NCBI RefSeq assembly: GCF_009674485.1
Contig: NZ_WKJJ01000015.1
Span: forward strand, 124,001 to 188,000
DNA: 64,000 bases
Source of the DNA: Pseudoduganella rivuli
Lineage (GTDB): Bacteria > Pseudomonadota > Gammaproteobacteria > Burkholderiales > Burkholderiaceae_D
Direction: 5' to 3'
Shown here: in pieces, positions 16,608 to 24,559 of the stretch
How the letters are laid out: each line of letters opens with the position of its first letter
Numbering within the stretch: position 1 is the first letter of the stretch
The notes under the pieces: model-generated
Databases searched by the model: none
Seen by the model: only the letters and a program-made list of their open reading frames with translations
Told to the model about the DNA's origin: nothing
Translations under genes and position numbers: made by a program

Positions 16608-18325
16608 GGTTGCACTTTGCCCTTGATGAAGTTGACGATGTCGGCCACCGGCACGGCGGTCGCTTCGGTATCGCGGCGGCCCTGGTATTCCAGGTTGCCT
16701 TCTTTCAGGCCGCGCTCGCCGATCACGACGCGGTGCGGCACGCCGATCAATTCCCAGTCCGCGAACATCGCGCCGGGACGCAGGCCACGGTCGTCGACGA
16801 TGACGTCGATGCCGGCCGCTTCCGCCGCCGCGTACAGCTTGTCCGTTTCTTCCTTGACCATCTCGCTGCGGTCGTAACCCATCGGGCACAGCACCAGTTC
16901 AAACGGCGCCAGCGACGTCGGCCAGATAATGCCCTTGTCGTCGAAGTTCTGTTCGATGGCGGCGCCCAGGATGCGGGTCACGCCAATGCCGTAGCAACCC
17001 ATTTGCAGCGGCGCGGATTTGCCCTGTTCGTCCAGGAAGGTCGCGTTCATCGATTGCGAGTACGCGGTGCCCAGCTGGAACACGTGGCCCACCTCGATGC
17101 CGCGCTCGATGGCCAGCACGCCTTTACCGTCCGGCGACGCATCGCCTTCCACCACGTTGCGCAAGTCGGCCACGAGGCTTGGCTCGGCCATGTCGCGGCC
17201 CCAGTTGGCGCCCGTGTAGTGGTAATCCGCTTCATTGGCGCCGGTGACGAAGTCCGACATCAGCGCCACGGTGCGGTCGGCCACCACGGTGACAGGCGCT
17301 TTGGTCCCGATCGGGCCCAGGTAGCCCGGCACGCAGCCATACACTTCGGCGATTTCCTCTTCGGTCGAGAAGCGGTGCTGCGCCAGGCCCGGCACCTTGC
17401 CGACCTTGATTTCATTGAGTTCGTGGTCGCCGCGCAAGAGCAGCATGAAGTACTGCTTCTTGCCGTCCGCTTCCACCGTCAGCGCGATGGTTTTCACCGT
17501 GTTTTTCAGGTCGATGTTGAGCAGCTTGGCCACGTCTTCGCATTTCTGCGCTTTCGGGGTCGAGGTTTTTTCCAGCGCGGCGCCAGGCGCGGCGCGGGTG
17601 CCGGAGGCGACGGCTTCGGCCGCTTCCATGTTGGCCGCGAAATCCGAGGTTGGGCAGTAGACCAGTGCATCTTCGCCGGTGGACGCAATCACGTGGAATT
17701 CATGCGAACCGGTGCCGCCAATGGCGCCGTTGTCGGCGGCCACGGCGCGGAATTTCAGGCCAAAGCGGGTGAAGATCCTGGTGTACGCATCGAACATGAT
17801 CTGGTAAGACTTTTGCATGCCTTCCAGGTCGCGGTCGAACGAGTACGCATCCTTCATCGTGAATTCGCGGCCGCGCATCAGGCCGAAACGGGGACGGCGC
17901 TCGTCGCGGAATTTCGTCTGAATGTGGTAAAAATTCAACGGAAGCTGCTTGTAGGATTTAATTTCCGAACGAACAACATCCGTGATGACTTCTTCCGACG
18001 TGGGCTGGATCGCGAACTCGCGGCCGTGACGATCCTTCACGCGCATCAGTTCCGGGCCCATCTTGTCCCAGCGGCCCGTTTCCTGCCACAGCTCGGCCGG
18101 CTGCACCAGGGGCATCAGCAGCTCGATGGCGCCAGACTTGTTCATCTCTTCGCGGATGATGGCTTCGACCTTGCGGATCACTTTCAGGCCCATCGGCATG
18201 TAGGTGTAGATACCCGAGCCGAGGCGCTTGATCATGCCCGCGCGCATCATCAGTTTGTGGCTGACGATTTCAGCGTCGGACGGAGCTTCTTTGAGAGTTG
18301 AAATAAAAAATCGTGAGGCGCGCAT
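16604..18325 (-). CDS. proS: Prolyl-tRNA synthetase, bacterial type
   Basis: A 573-residue class II aminoacyl-tRNA synthetase. Motif 2 (FRDERRPRFGLMRGREF) and motif 3 (CYGIGVTRILGA) are present, and between them lies the roughly 180-residue YbaK-like editing insertion (about 225-405) that removes mischarged Ala. The C-terminal anticodon-binding domain ends in GKVQP. It overlaps the downstream transglycosylase start by 4 bp. It diverges from rppH; the shared 203-bp gap must hold both promoters. Confidence 0.98.
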   Translation of the reverse strand: MRASRFFISTLKEAPSDAEIVSHKLMMRAGMIKRLGSGIYTYMPMGLKVIRKVEAIIREEMNKSGAIELLMPLVQPAELWQETGRWDKMGPELMRVKDRHGREFAIQPTSEEVITDVVRSEIKSYKQLPLNFYHIQTKFRDERRPRFGLMRGREFTMKDAYSFDRDLEGMQKSYQIMFDAYTRIFTRFGLKFRAVAADNGAIGGTGSHEFHVIASTGEDALVYCPTSDFAANMEAAEAVASGTRAAPGAALEKTSTPKAQKCEDVAKLLNIDLKNTVKTIALTVEADGKKQYFMLLLRGDHELNEIKVGKVPGLAQHRFSTEEEIAEVYGCVPGYLGPIGTKAPVTVVADRTVALMSDFVTGANEADYHYTGANWGRDMAEPSLVADLRNVVEGDASPDGKGVLAIERGIEVGHVFQLGTAYSQSMNATFLDEQGKSAPLQMGCYGIGVTRILGAAIEQNFDDKGIIWPTSLAPFELVLCPMGYDRSEMVKEETDKLYAAAEAAGIDVIVDDRGLRPGAMFADWELIGVPHRVVIGERGLKEGNLEYQGRRDTEATAVPVADIVNFIKGKVQP

Positions 18326-18528
18326 ACGTTGAATTCTTTTTCAAAAAGAGAGAGTTATAATCAACCTAATTTTAAAGGATTAGCTGGCTGATGCGTCCAA
18401 ACTTTATACAAATGCGTTCATTGGATGGCTTGCCGGCCGCTGCCGTACCACGGCGGCGGTGTCGGCGCGCAGGTTTGTGGGCAAAAATATAAGAAGGGCG
18501 CGCGGCAGCAGAAAGTTTGAGGTGCACT

Positions 18529-19218
18529 ATGCTCGACCGTGAAGGGTTTCGGCCCAACGTCGGCATCATCCTGCTCAACGCCCATAACGAGGTGTGGTGG
18601 GGCAAACGGGTGCGCGAGCACTCATGGCAATTCCCGCAAGGGGGTATCAAATACGGAGAAACGCCTGAACAGGCAATGTACCGGGAGCTGGAAGAAGAAA
18701 TAGGATTACGAGCAGAACACGTCAAGATCATCGGACGGACCCGCGACTGGCTGCGCTACGAGGTGCCAGATCACTTTATCAAGCGGGAAATCCGTGGCCA
18801 TTACCGTGGCCAGAAACAGATCTGGTTCCTGTTGCGCATGTGCGCGCGCGACAACGACGTCAACCTGCGCCTGACCGACCACCCTGAATTCGACGCCTGG
18901 CGCTGGCATGAATACTGGGTACCGCTGGATGTGGTGATCGAGTTCAAGCGCGAAGTGTACCAGCGGGCCTTGCAGGAATTGTCCCGCTTCCTGACGTGGC
19001 CGCCGCATGGCGAACGGCACCGTCACCACACGTCGCGCTACCTGCGCCAGCCGCATGCCCGGGGGCAGAATGGCAATAATGCCAATGCTGCCAACAAGGC
19101 AACCGCCACAACCGCGGCGAATGCAGGGGCACCAGGTGCCGTCCCGGAACTGGTATCGGCCACCGGGGAAGCACTGGCAGTGGTCGCACCGCAGTCCGCC
19201 ATCCCGGACAAAAAGTAA
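18529..19218 (+). CDS. rppH: RNA pyrophosphohydrolase RppH
   Basis: A Nudix hydrolase that removes pyrophosphate from mRNA 5' ends and so triggers RNase E decay. It begins MLDREGFRPNVG, and the Nudix box GETPEQAMYRELEEEIGL is intact. GAGG precedes the ATG at 18529; a TTG four codons upstream is less likely. The core of about 175 residues is followed by about 55 residues of low-complexity sequence rich in Ala, Asn and Thr, which makes this protein (229 residues) longer than E. coli RppH (176). Confidence 0.95.
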   Translation: MLDREGFRPNVGIILLNAHNEVWWGKRVREHSWQFPQGGIKYGETPEQAMYRELEEEIGLRAEHVKIIGRTRDWLRYEVPDHFIKREIRGHYRGQKQIWFLLRMCARDNDVNLRLTDHPEFDAWRWHEYWVPLDVVIEFKREVYQRALQELSRFLTWPPHGERHRHHTSRYLRQPHARGQNGNNANAANKATATTAANAGAPGAVPELVSATGEALAVVAPQSAIPDKK

Positions 19219-19224
19219 TCCACC

Positions 19225-19258
19225 CAGAACGGACGCTTCGGCGTCCGTTCTGCTTTCC
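19225..19258 (+). terminator. rppH terminator
   Basis: A perfect 12-bp stem CAGAACGGACGC / GCGTCCGTTCTG with a TTCG tetraloop starts 6 bp after the rppH stop. The following tract (CTTTCC) is only weakly U-rich. Confidence 0.7.
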
Positions 19259-19332
19259 AGCGCCGCATAGTGTGCGGGCAGGCTCCCGGCCGGAACAGGT
19301 ACAATGGCGGATTGTCTGTATTGTGTCAGCTT

Positions 19333-19764
19333 ATGTTCAACCCTTCCCAAAGCGACGTACGCCGCTTCTTTTGCGACGTATTCCGCAAGCAGCGCGCCCA
19401 GGAAATCCTGACGCCGCTGGAAACCATGGCCTCCGACTGGATCCGCCACCACCCCGAATACCATGACGTGCTGGCCGATGTGGACGCCGCGCTGGCGCGC
19501 GACTTTTCCGTCGACTCGGGCCAGACCAATCCCTTCCTGCACCTGTCGATGCACCTGTCGATCGACGAACAGATTTCCATCGACCAGCCGCCCGGCATCC
19601 GCGCGGCCGCCACGGCGCTGACCCTGAAACTGGATTCCGCCCACGAAGCGCAGCACCAGATCATGGATTGTCTGGGCGAGATGATCTGGAATGCGCAGCG
19701 CAGCGGCATGCCGCTCGATGCCGACGCCTACATCGAAGCCGTCCGGCGCAAGGCCGGTCAATAA
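19333..19764 (+). CDS. DUF1841 family protein
   Basis: A 143-residue protein starting MFNPSQSDVRRFF, with a conserved His-rich centre (HLSMHLSIDEQ) and C-terminal ALTLKLDSAHEAQHQIMDCLGE-like helix. It matches the DUF1841 family found mainly in beta- and gammaproteobacteria. No signal peptide or membrane segment. Function unknown; repeated His/Glu residues in helices would suit metal binding, but that is a guess. Confidence 0.85.
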   Translation: MFNPSQSDVRRFFCDVFRKQRAQEILTPLETMASDWIRHHPEYHDVLADVDAALARDFSVDSGQTNPFLHLSMHLSIDEQISIDQPPGIRAAATALTLKLDSAHEAQHQIMDCLGEMIWNAQRSGMPLDADAYIEAVRRKAGQ

Positions 19765-19794
19765 AAAAAGCCACGCGATGCGTGGCTTTTTTAC
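19764..19794. terminator. Bidirectional terminator between DUF1841 and cytochrome c genes
   Basis: AAAAAGCCACGC-GAT-GCGTGGCTTTTTT forms a strong stem with A/T tracts on both sides and ends both converging transcripts. Confidence 0.95.
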
Positions 19795-19808
19795 TGGTCA
19801 GGCAACAA

Positions 19809-20150
19809 TCAGCGCTTCAGCACCAGCGTGCCTGGCAGGCTGTGCAGGTATGCCGCCACATCCTTGATATCCTGGCCGGACAGGTTTTGCACCTGGCCGC
19901 CCATGATGGCGTTGGCGCGGCCATTGGCCTTGTCGCCACGCTTGTACGCGGTCAGCGCGTGCGCCAGGTAATCCTGGTGCTGGCCGGCCAGCTTCGGATA
20001 GCTGGGGTCGATCGGGGTGTTGTAGTCCTTGCCGTGGCAAGCGAAGCAGTTGGCTTTCTCGGCCAGTGCCTTACCTTTTTCGATATTGCCGCCGGCGGAT
20101 GCTGCGAATGGCAGTGCGGAGCAGAACAGGGCGATGATGATTTTTTTCAT
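19809..20150 (-). CDS. Small periplasmic cytochrome c (c553-like)
   Basis: A 113-residue class I monoheme cytochrome with signal peptide (MKKIIIALFCSALPFAASA), heme motif CFACH and a distal Met in AIMGGQVQNLS. The ATG at 20150 gives a proper signal sequence; GAGG lies upstream within the end of the preceding gene. It follows a second small cytochrome by about 12 bp, so the pair is an operon. Likely an electron shuttle to terminal oxidases. Confidence 0.92.
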   Translation of the reverse strand: MKKIIIALFCSALPFAASAGGNIEKGKALAEKANCFACHGKDYNTPIDPSYPKLAGQHQDYLAHALTAYKRGDKANGRANAIMGGQVQNLSGQDIKDVAAYLHSLPGTLVLKR

Positions 20151-20161
20151 GTGACGTGGCC

Positions 20162-20494
20162 TCATTTCGCGGTTTTGGATTGCTGCGAGTAGTACGCAGC
20201 GATGTCGGCGATGTCCTGGTCGGACAGGCTGACCGCGATGCCCTTCATCGATGGGTGCTTGCGCTCACCTTTCTGGTAACCCTTCAACGCATTCTCGATG
20301 TACTTCGCCGATTGGCCGCCAATCATCGGTACCTGGAACACTTCCGGGAACGTTGCTTTGTAGCCGGGAATGGCGTGGCAACCGACACACATTTCGATCT
20401 TGGCTGGAGCGGCCTTCGGGTCTCCTACCACGTCGGCCGCTGCGGCTACGTTGGCGAGGCCCGCGAGCACGAGAACTGCGTAGATTTTTTTCAT
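20162..20494 (-). CDS. Small periplasmic cytochrome c (c553-like)
   Basis: A 110-residue monoheme cytochrome with signal peptide (MKKIYAVLVLAGLANVAAA), heme motif CVGCH and a likely axial Met in SMKGIAVSLS. The chosen ATG (20494) gives a normal Sec signal; the frame stays open upstream but the extra residues are hydrophobic and poorly placed. Paralogous to the next gene downstream, probably by duplication. Confidence 0.92.
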   Translation of the reverse strand: MKKIYAVLVLAGLANVAAAADVVGDPKAAPAKIEMCVGCHAIPGYKATFPEVFQVPMIGGQSAKYIENALKGYQKGERKHPSMKGIAVSLSDQDIADIAAYYSQQSKTAK

Positions 20495-20700
20495 AGTGAG
20501 GACTAGGTTAACGTCAGTAAAGAAAAGCACTGCGAGGCACAACAAGTGATACTGCCAGAGCATAAAAGTTGACTTTTACGCTAATAATCATCGATTCTAA
20601 CCTAATAAAATGCCGCCAGTCCACATCATCCGGACGCAGTGTGGTATAGCGTTCTGGCATATACTCGCAGGATTATTTTCCCTTACGAGACAAGTTCAAC

Positions 20701-21567
20701 ATGCATCCCGACAAAGGCCCCGCCCCACGTTTCCAGGGCTCCGACAATTACGTCGCCACTGGCGACCTGAAACTGGCAGTCAATGCCGCGCTGACCTTGC
20801 AGCGTCCGCTGCTGATCAAGGGCGAACCCGGCACCGGCAAGACCATGCTGGCCGAGGAAGTCGCGGCCGCGCTGGACATGCCGCTGATGCAGTGGCACAT
20901 CAAGTCCACCACCAAGGCCCAGCAAGGCCTGTACGAATATGACGCCGTGTCGCGCCTGCGCGATTCGCAGCTGGGCGACGAGCGCGTGCGCGACATCCAC
21001 AACTACATCGTCAAGGGCGTGCTGTGGCAAGCCTTCACGGCGCCGGAACCGGTGGTGTTGCTGATCGACGAGATCGACAAGGCCGACATTGAATTCCCCA
21101 ACGACTTGCTGCGCGAGCTGGACCGCATGGAATTCTACGTGTACGAGACGCGCGAAATGGTGCAGGCCAAGCACCGCCCGCTGGTCATCATCACGTCCAA
21201 CAACGAGAAGGAATTGCCGGACGCCTTCCTGCGCCGCTGCTTCTTCCACTACATTAAATTCCCGGACAAGGACACGATGGAAGCCATCGTCAAGGTCCAC
21301 TACCCGAACCTGAAGCAGGAATTGCTGGCGCAGGCGCTGCAAACCTTCTATGAAGTGCGCGACGTGCCTGGCCTGAAGAAAAAACCGTCGACGTCGGAAT
21401 TCCTCGACTGGCTGAAACTGCTGCTGGCCGAAGACATCCCGGCCGAAGCGCTGCGCAGCAAGGACCAGAAGGCAATCGTGCCGCCGCTGCATGGGGCGCT
21501 GCTGAAAAACGAGCAGGATGTGCACCTGTTCGAACGCCTGGTGTTCATGAACCGGAACAGCCGCTGA
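20701..21567 (+). CDS. MoxR-family AAA+ ATPase
   Basis: A 288-residue AAA+ protein: Walker A GEPGTGKTMLAEEVA (about residue 41), Walker B VVLLIDEIDKAD, sensor 1 VIITSNNEKELPDAF and an Arg finger region (RRCFFHYI). MoxR ATPases act as chaperones that load cofactors or assemble complexes with a von Willebrand A partner; the VWA protein is encoded two genes downstream in the same operon. The client is not identifiable here. Confidence 0.93.
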   Translation: MHPDKGPAPRFQGSDNYVATGDLKLAVNAALTLQRPLLIKGEPGTGKTMLAEEVAAALDMPLMQWHIKSTTKAQQGLYEYDAVSRLRDSQLGDERVRDIHNYIVKGVLWQAFTAPEPVVLLIDEIDKADIEFPNDLLRELDRMEFYVYETREMVQAKHRPLVIITSNNEKELPDAFLRRCFFHYIKFPDKDTMEAIVKVHYPNLKQELLAQALQTFYEVRDVPGLKKKPSTSEFLDWLKLLLAEDIPAEALRSKDQKAIVPPLHGALLKNEQDVHLFERLVFMNRNSR

Positions 21568-22151
21568 TGAAGGATTTGGCCAACTGCACGCTGGAATTGA
21601 ACGGCGTGCGCCTGGAACCGCTGGGTCTCCAGCACGCGGCCGGCCTGCGCGCCGCCGCGGCGGACGGCGAGTTATGGAAGCTGCGCATCACGTCGGTGCC
21701 GGAACCGCATGAGACGGACGCATACATCCAGGCCGCGCTGGACATGCGCCCTTCCCGCTTTGCCTTTGCCGTCATCGACGCCACCAGCAACACCGTGATC
21801 GGCACCACCAGCTACCACGATATCGTTCCCGCGATTGGCCGCGTGGAAATCGGCTACACGTGGTATGCGCGCAGCCGCCAGCGCACGTCCGTCAATACGT
21901 CGTGCAAGCTGATGCTGCTGTCGCACGCGTTTGACACACTGGATTGCGCCGTGGTGGGATTCCGCACCGATAATTTCAATTACACGTCGCAGGCCGCCAT
22001 CGAGCGCCTGGGCGCAAAGAAGGATGGCGTGCTGCGCCACCACGGGCTGCGCCGCGACGGCACCGTGCGCGACACCGTCATGTACAGCATCACGCGCGGC
22101 GAATGGCCTGAAGTCAGGGCGCATTTGCGCTACCGGTTGCAGCGAGGCTGA
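21567..22151 (+). CDS. GNAT-family N-acetyltransferase (RimJ/RimL-like)
   Basis: A 194-residue acetyltransferase_3-type protein: LRLEPL-like start, FAFAVIDATSNTVIG, and the acetyl-CoA region RQRTSVNTSCKLMLLSHAF followed by FRTDNFNYTSQAAIERLGA. The start overlaps the MoxR stop by one base (TGATG) and the VWA gene begins 2 bp after its stop, so it sits inside a tightly coupled operon. Substrate unknown. Confidence 0.88.
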   Translation: MKDLANCTLELNGVRLEPLGLQHAAGLRAAAADGELWKLRITSVPEPHETDAYIQAALDMRPSRFAFAVIDATSNTVIGTTSYHDIVPAIGRVEIGYTWYARSRQRTSVNTSCKLMLLSHAFDTLDCAVVGFRTDNFNYTSQAAIERLGAKKDGVLRHHGLRRDGTVRDTVMYSITRGEWPEVRAHLRYRLQRG

Positions 22152-22153
22152 TT

Positions 22154-23323
22154 ATGCTGATTGATTTTTTCTTCACGCTCAAGGAAGCGAAGATCCCCGT
22201 CTCCATCAAGGAATTCCTGACCTTGCTGGAAGCGATGCAAAAGAACGTCATCGACACGTCGCTGGACGATTTTTATTACCTGGCCCGCCTCACGCTGGTC
22301 AAGGATGAAGCGCACTTCGACAAGTTCGACCGCGCGTTTGCCCAATATTTCAAGGGCATCAACGGCGCCTTCGACACCAATGCCGGCATTCCGCTGGACT
22401 GGCTGATGCAGCGCATGAAGCGGGAACTGACGCCGGAGCAGATCGCCGCGCTGGAAAAATTCGGCTACGACAAGCTGATGGACCGGCTCAACGAATTGCT
22501 GAAGGAGCAGAAAGAGCGCCACGAAGGCGGCAGCAAGTGGATCGGCACCGGCGGCACGTCGCCGTTCGGCCATGGCGGCACCAATCCGGAAGGCATCCGC
22601 ATCGGCGGCAAGGGCGGCAACCGTACGGCGGTCAAGGTGTGGGAGCAGCGCGCCTACAAGGATTACGACGGCGACCGCGAACTGGGCACGCGCAACATCA
22701 AGGTGGCGCTGCGCCGCCTGCGTAAGTTCGCGCGCGAAGGCCACGAGGAGGAACTGGCGCTGGACCAGACCATCCGCGCCACCGCCAACAACGCGGGCTT
22801 CCTCGACATCAAGATGCAGCCCGAGCGCAAGAACAATATCAAGGTGCTGATGTTGCTGGATGTGGGCGGCACGATGGATGACCACATCGAGCGCACGGAG
22901 GAATTGTTCTCGGCGGCGAAGACGGAATTCAAGAACATGGAATTCTTCTATTTCCACAACTGCGTCTACGATTACCTGTGGAAGAACAACCGCCGCCGCA
23001 ACGCGGAACGCTTTTCCACTTGGGACGTACTGCGCAAGTACACGCCGGACACCAAGCTGATTTTCGTCGGCGACGCCACCATGAGCCCCTATGAAATCCT
23101 GCAGCCGGGCGGCTCCGTGGAATACAACAACGAGGAAGCGGGCGCCGAATGGGTGGCCCGTTTCACGTCCGCGTTCCCGAAATTTATCTGGCTCAATCCG
23201 GAACCGGAAGGCCTGTGGCAATACCGCCAGTCCGTCAACATCATGCGCCAGTTGATGAACAACCGCATGTTCCCCATCACCATCGAGGGGTTGGAGCGGG
23301 CGATGCGGATGCTCAGCAAGTAG
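22154..23323 (+). CDS. VWA-domain protein (CoxE-like), MoxR partner
   Basis: A 389-residue cytoplasmic protein. The C-terminal half is a von Willebrand A fold of the CoxE-like type: the MIDAS-like loop reads LLDVGGTMDD where a canonical DxSxS would stand, so the metal site is altered (D-G-T). The N-terminal half is helical and charged, with a Gly-rich linker (GTGGTSPFGHGGTNPEG). MoxR/VWA pairs work together, which fits the operon. A terminator follows 3 bp after the stop. Confidence 0.9.
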   Translation: MLIDFFFTLKEAKIPVSIKEFLTLLEAMQKNVIDTSLDDFYYLARLTLVKDEAHFDKFDRAFAQYFKGINGAFDTNAGIPLDWLMQRMKRELTPEQIAALEKFGYDKLMDRLNELLKEQKERHEGGSKWIGTGGTSPFGHGGTNPEGIRIGGKGGNRTAVKVWEQRAYKDYDGDRELGTRNIKVALRRLRKFAREGHEEELALDQTIRATANNAGFLDIKMQPERKNNIKVLMLLDVGGTMDDHIERTEELFSAAKTEFKNMEFFYFHNCVYDYLWKNNRRRNAERFSTWDVLRKYTPDTKLIFVGDATMSPYEILQPGGSVEYNNEEAGAEWVARFTSAFPKFIWLNPEPEGLWQYRQSVNIMRQLMNNRMFPITIEGLERAMRMLSK

Positions 23324-23325
23324 GC

Positions 23326-23351
23326 AAATGGGACTGCGGTCCCATTTTTTT
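23326..23351 (+). terminator. Terminator of the MoxR-GNAT-VWA operon
   Basis: AAATGGGAC-TGCG-GTCCCATTT followed by a T run; perfect 9-bp stem directly after the VWA stop. Confidence 0.93.
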
Positions 23352-23420
23352 CGCCCCTGCTGTAAGAAACCCGCACGGCCGGTGACTACCTGTTCAAGTA
23401 CAGCTCATCCAGCCCCCCCC

Positions 23421-23966
23421 ATGACCGCCCGACCTCCGTTGAACCCAGCCTGCGCCAGCCAGAACGACCGCTACAGGCACGCCATAGCGACCTATGGCCC
23501 GGATATCGCCCGCTTCGCCATGGGCTATGAACGCGATGCAGCCAAACGGCAGGAACTGGTACAGGAAATCCACGTCGCGCTGTGGCAAAGCTTCGCCACC
23601 TACAAGGAACAATGCTCGCTGCGCACGTGGGTCTACCGCGTCGCACACAACGTGGGCGCCACGCATATCCAGCGCACTTTCCGCAAGGCCGACCGTATCA
23701 GCCTGGAACTGGATGAAGCGGAACAGGTACCGGACGAGCGCGATGGTATTGCCGACGCCGAACGGCGCATGGATATGGAGCGGTTGCTGGCGCTGATTCA
23801 CAAACTGGCGCCGCTGGACCGCGAAGTGATGCTGCTGTACCTGGAAGACCTGGACGCCGCCGCCATCGGCGACGTCACAGGTATTTCCGCGCGCAATGTC
23901 GCGACCAAGATCCACCGCATCAAAGCGCTGCTGGCCCGCCAGATGGGCACGAAAGGTCAATCATGA
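23421..23966 (+). CDS. RNA polymerase sigma factor, sigma-70/ECF type
   Basis: A 181-residue sigma factor with region 2 (QELVQEIHVALWQSFATY ... SLRTWVYRVAHN) and region 4 (MLLYLEDLDAAAIGDVTGI ... VATKIHRIKALL). The ATG at 23421 has no obvious ribosome site (a C run precedes it), so the start is uncertain. Its last 4 bp overlap the next gene, which encodes a small membrane protein in the position usually held by an anti-sigma factor. Confidence 0.88.
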   Translation: MTARPPLNPACASQNDRYRHAIATYGPDIARFAMGYERDAAKRQELVQEIHVALWQSFATYKEQCSLRTWVYRVAHNVGATHIQRTFRKADRISLELDEAEQVPDERDGIADAERRMDMERLLALIHKLAPLDREVMLLYLEDLDAAAIGDVTGISARNVATKIHRIKALLARQMGTKGQS

Positions 23967-24535
23967 ACGAACAGGATGTCAAAAACATGTGGCGGTCGAC
24001 GCCGGCCACTGGCGGAGAAGCGCTGCCGGAAGCGGAGCTGGTCAAACGCGCGAACCGCTTCCAGCGCCGCATCGCCCGCCGTAATTTCCTTGAATACGCG
24101 GCGGCGCTGCTGGTGTGCGCCGGTTTCGTGCACTACCTGTGGGCCTTCCCGGATCCGCTGATGCGGGCCGGAAGCGTGCTGACGATCATCGGCACGCTGG
24201 TGGTGGTGTGGCAATTGCACCGCCGCGCATCCAGCCGCCCGCTGCCAAGCGTGGCATCCGCACTGCCGAGCCGCGACTTTCACCGCGCCGAACTGGTCCG
24301 CCAGCGCGATGCGCTGCGCGCCGTGTGGCTGTGGTATGTGGCGCCGCTGGTGCCAGGCATGGTGGTGTTCCGCTGGGGCGTGAACACCAATCCAGATCCC
24401 TCGCTGCCGTTTGCGCGCGGCTGGGCGGCAGATGGCGTCATTTGCTGTGTGATGCTGACCGTCATTTTGCTAAACCTGTACGGCGCGCACAAGCTGCAGC
24501 GCCAGATCGACCAGCTCGATCAAATTAACACGTAA
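23963..24535 (+). CDS. Membrane protein, possible anti-sigma partner
   Basis: A 190-residue protein with a soluble N-terminal segment (about 40 residues, starting MNEQDVKNMWRSTP) and about four membrane segments near residues 44-60, 68-85, 122-138 and 155-172. It has no zinc-binding anti-sigma (HxxxCxxC) motif, so a regulatory role rests on its ATGA overlap with the sigma gene and its topology. Ends with a short Gln/Asp-rich tail. Confidence 0.7.
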   Translation: MNEQDVKNMWRSTPATGGEALPEAELVKRANRFQRRIARRNFLEYAAALLVCAGFVHYLWAFPDPLMRAGSVLTIIGTLVVVWQLHRRASSRPLPSVASALPSRDFHRAELVRQRDALRAVWLWYVAPLVPGMVVFRWGVNTNPDPSLPFARGWAADGVICCVMLTVILLNLYGAHKLQRQIDQLDQINT

Positions 24536-24559
24536 CCGCTTACTTCAACCGGAGATCCC

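Noticed and set aside
18347..18382. proS promoter with TATAAC at 18354-18359
   Set aside because: The -10 is reasonable but no acceptable -35 lies 16-18 bp upstream, so it is not listed.
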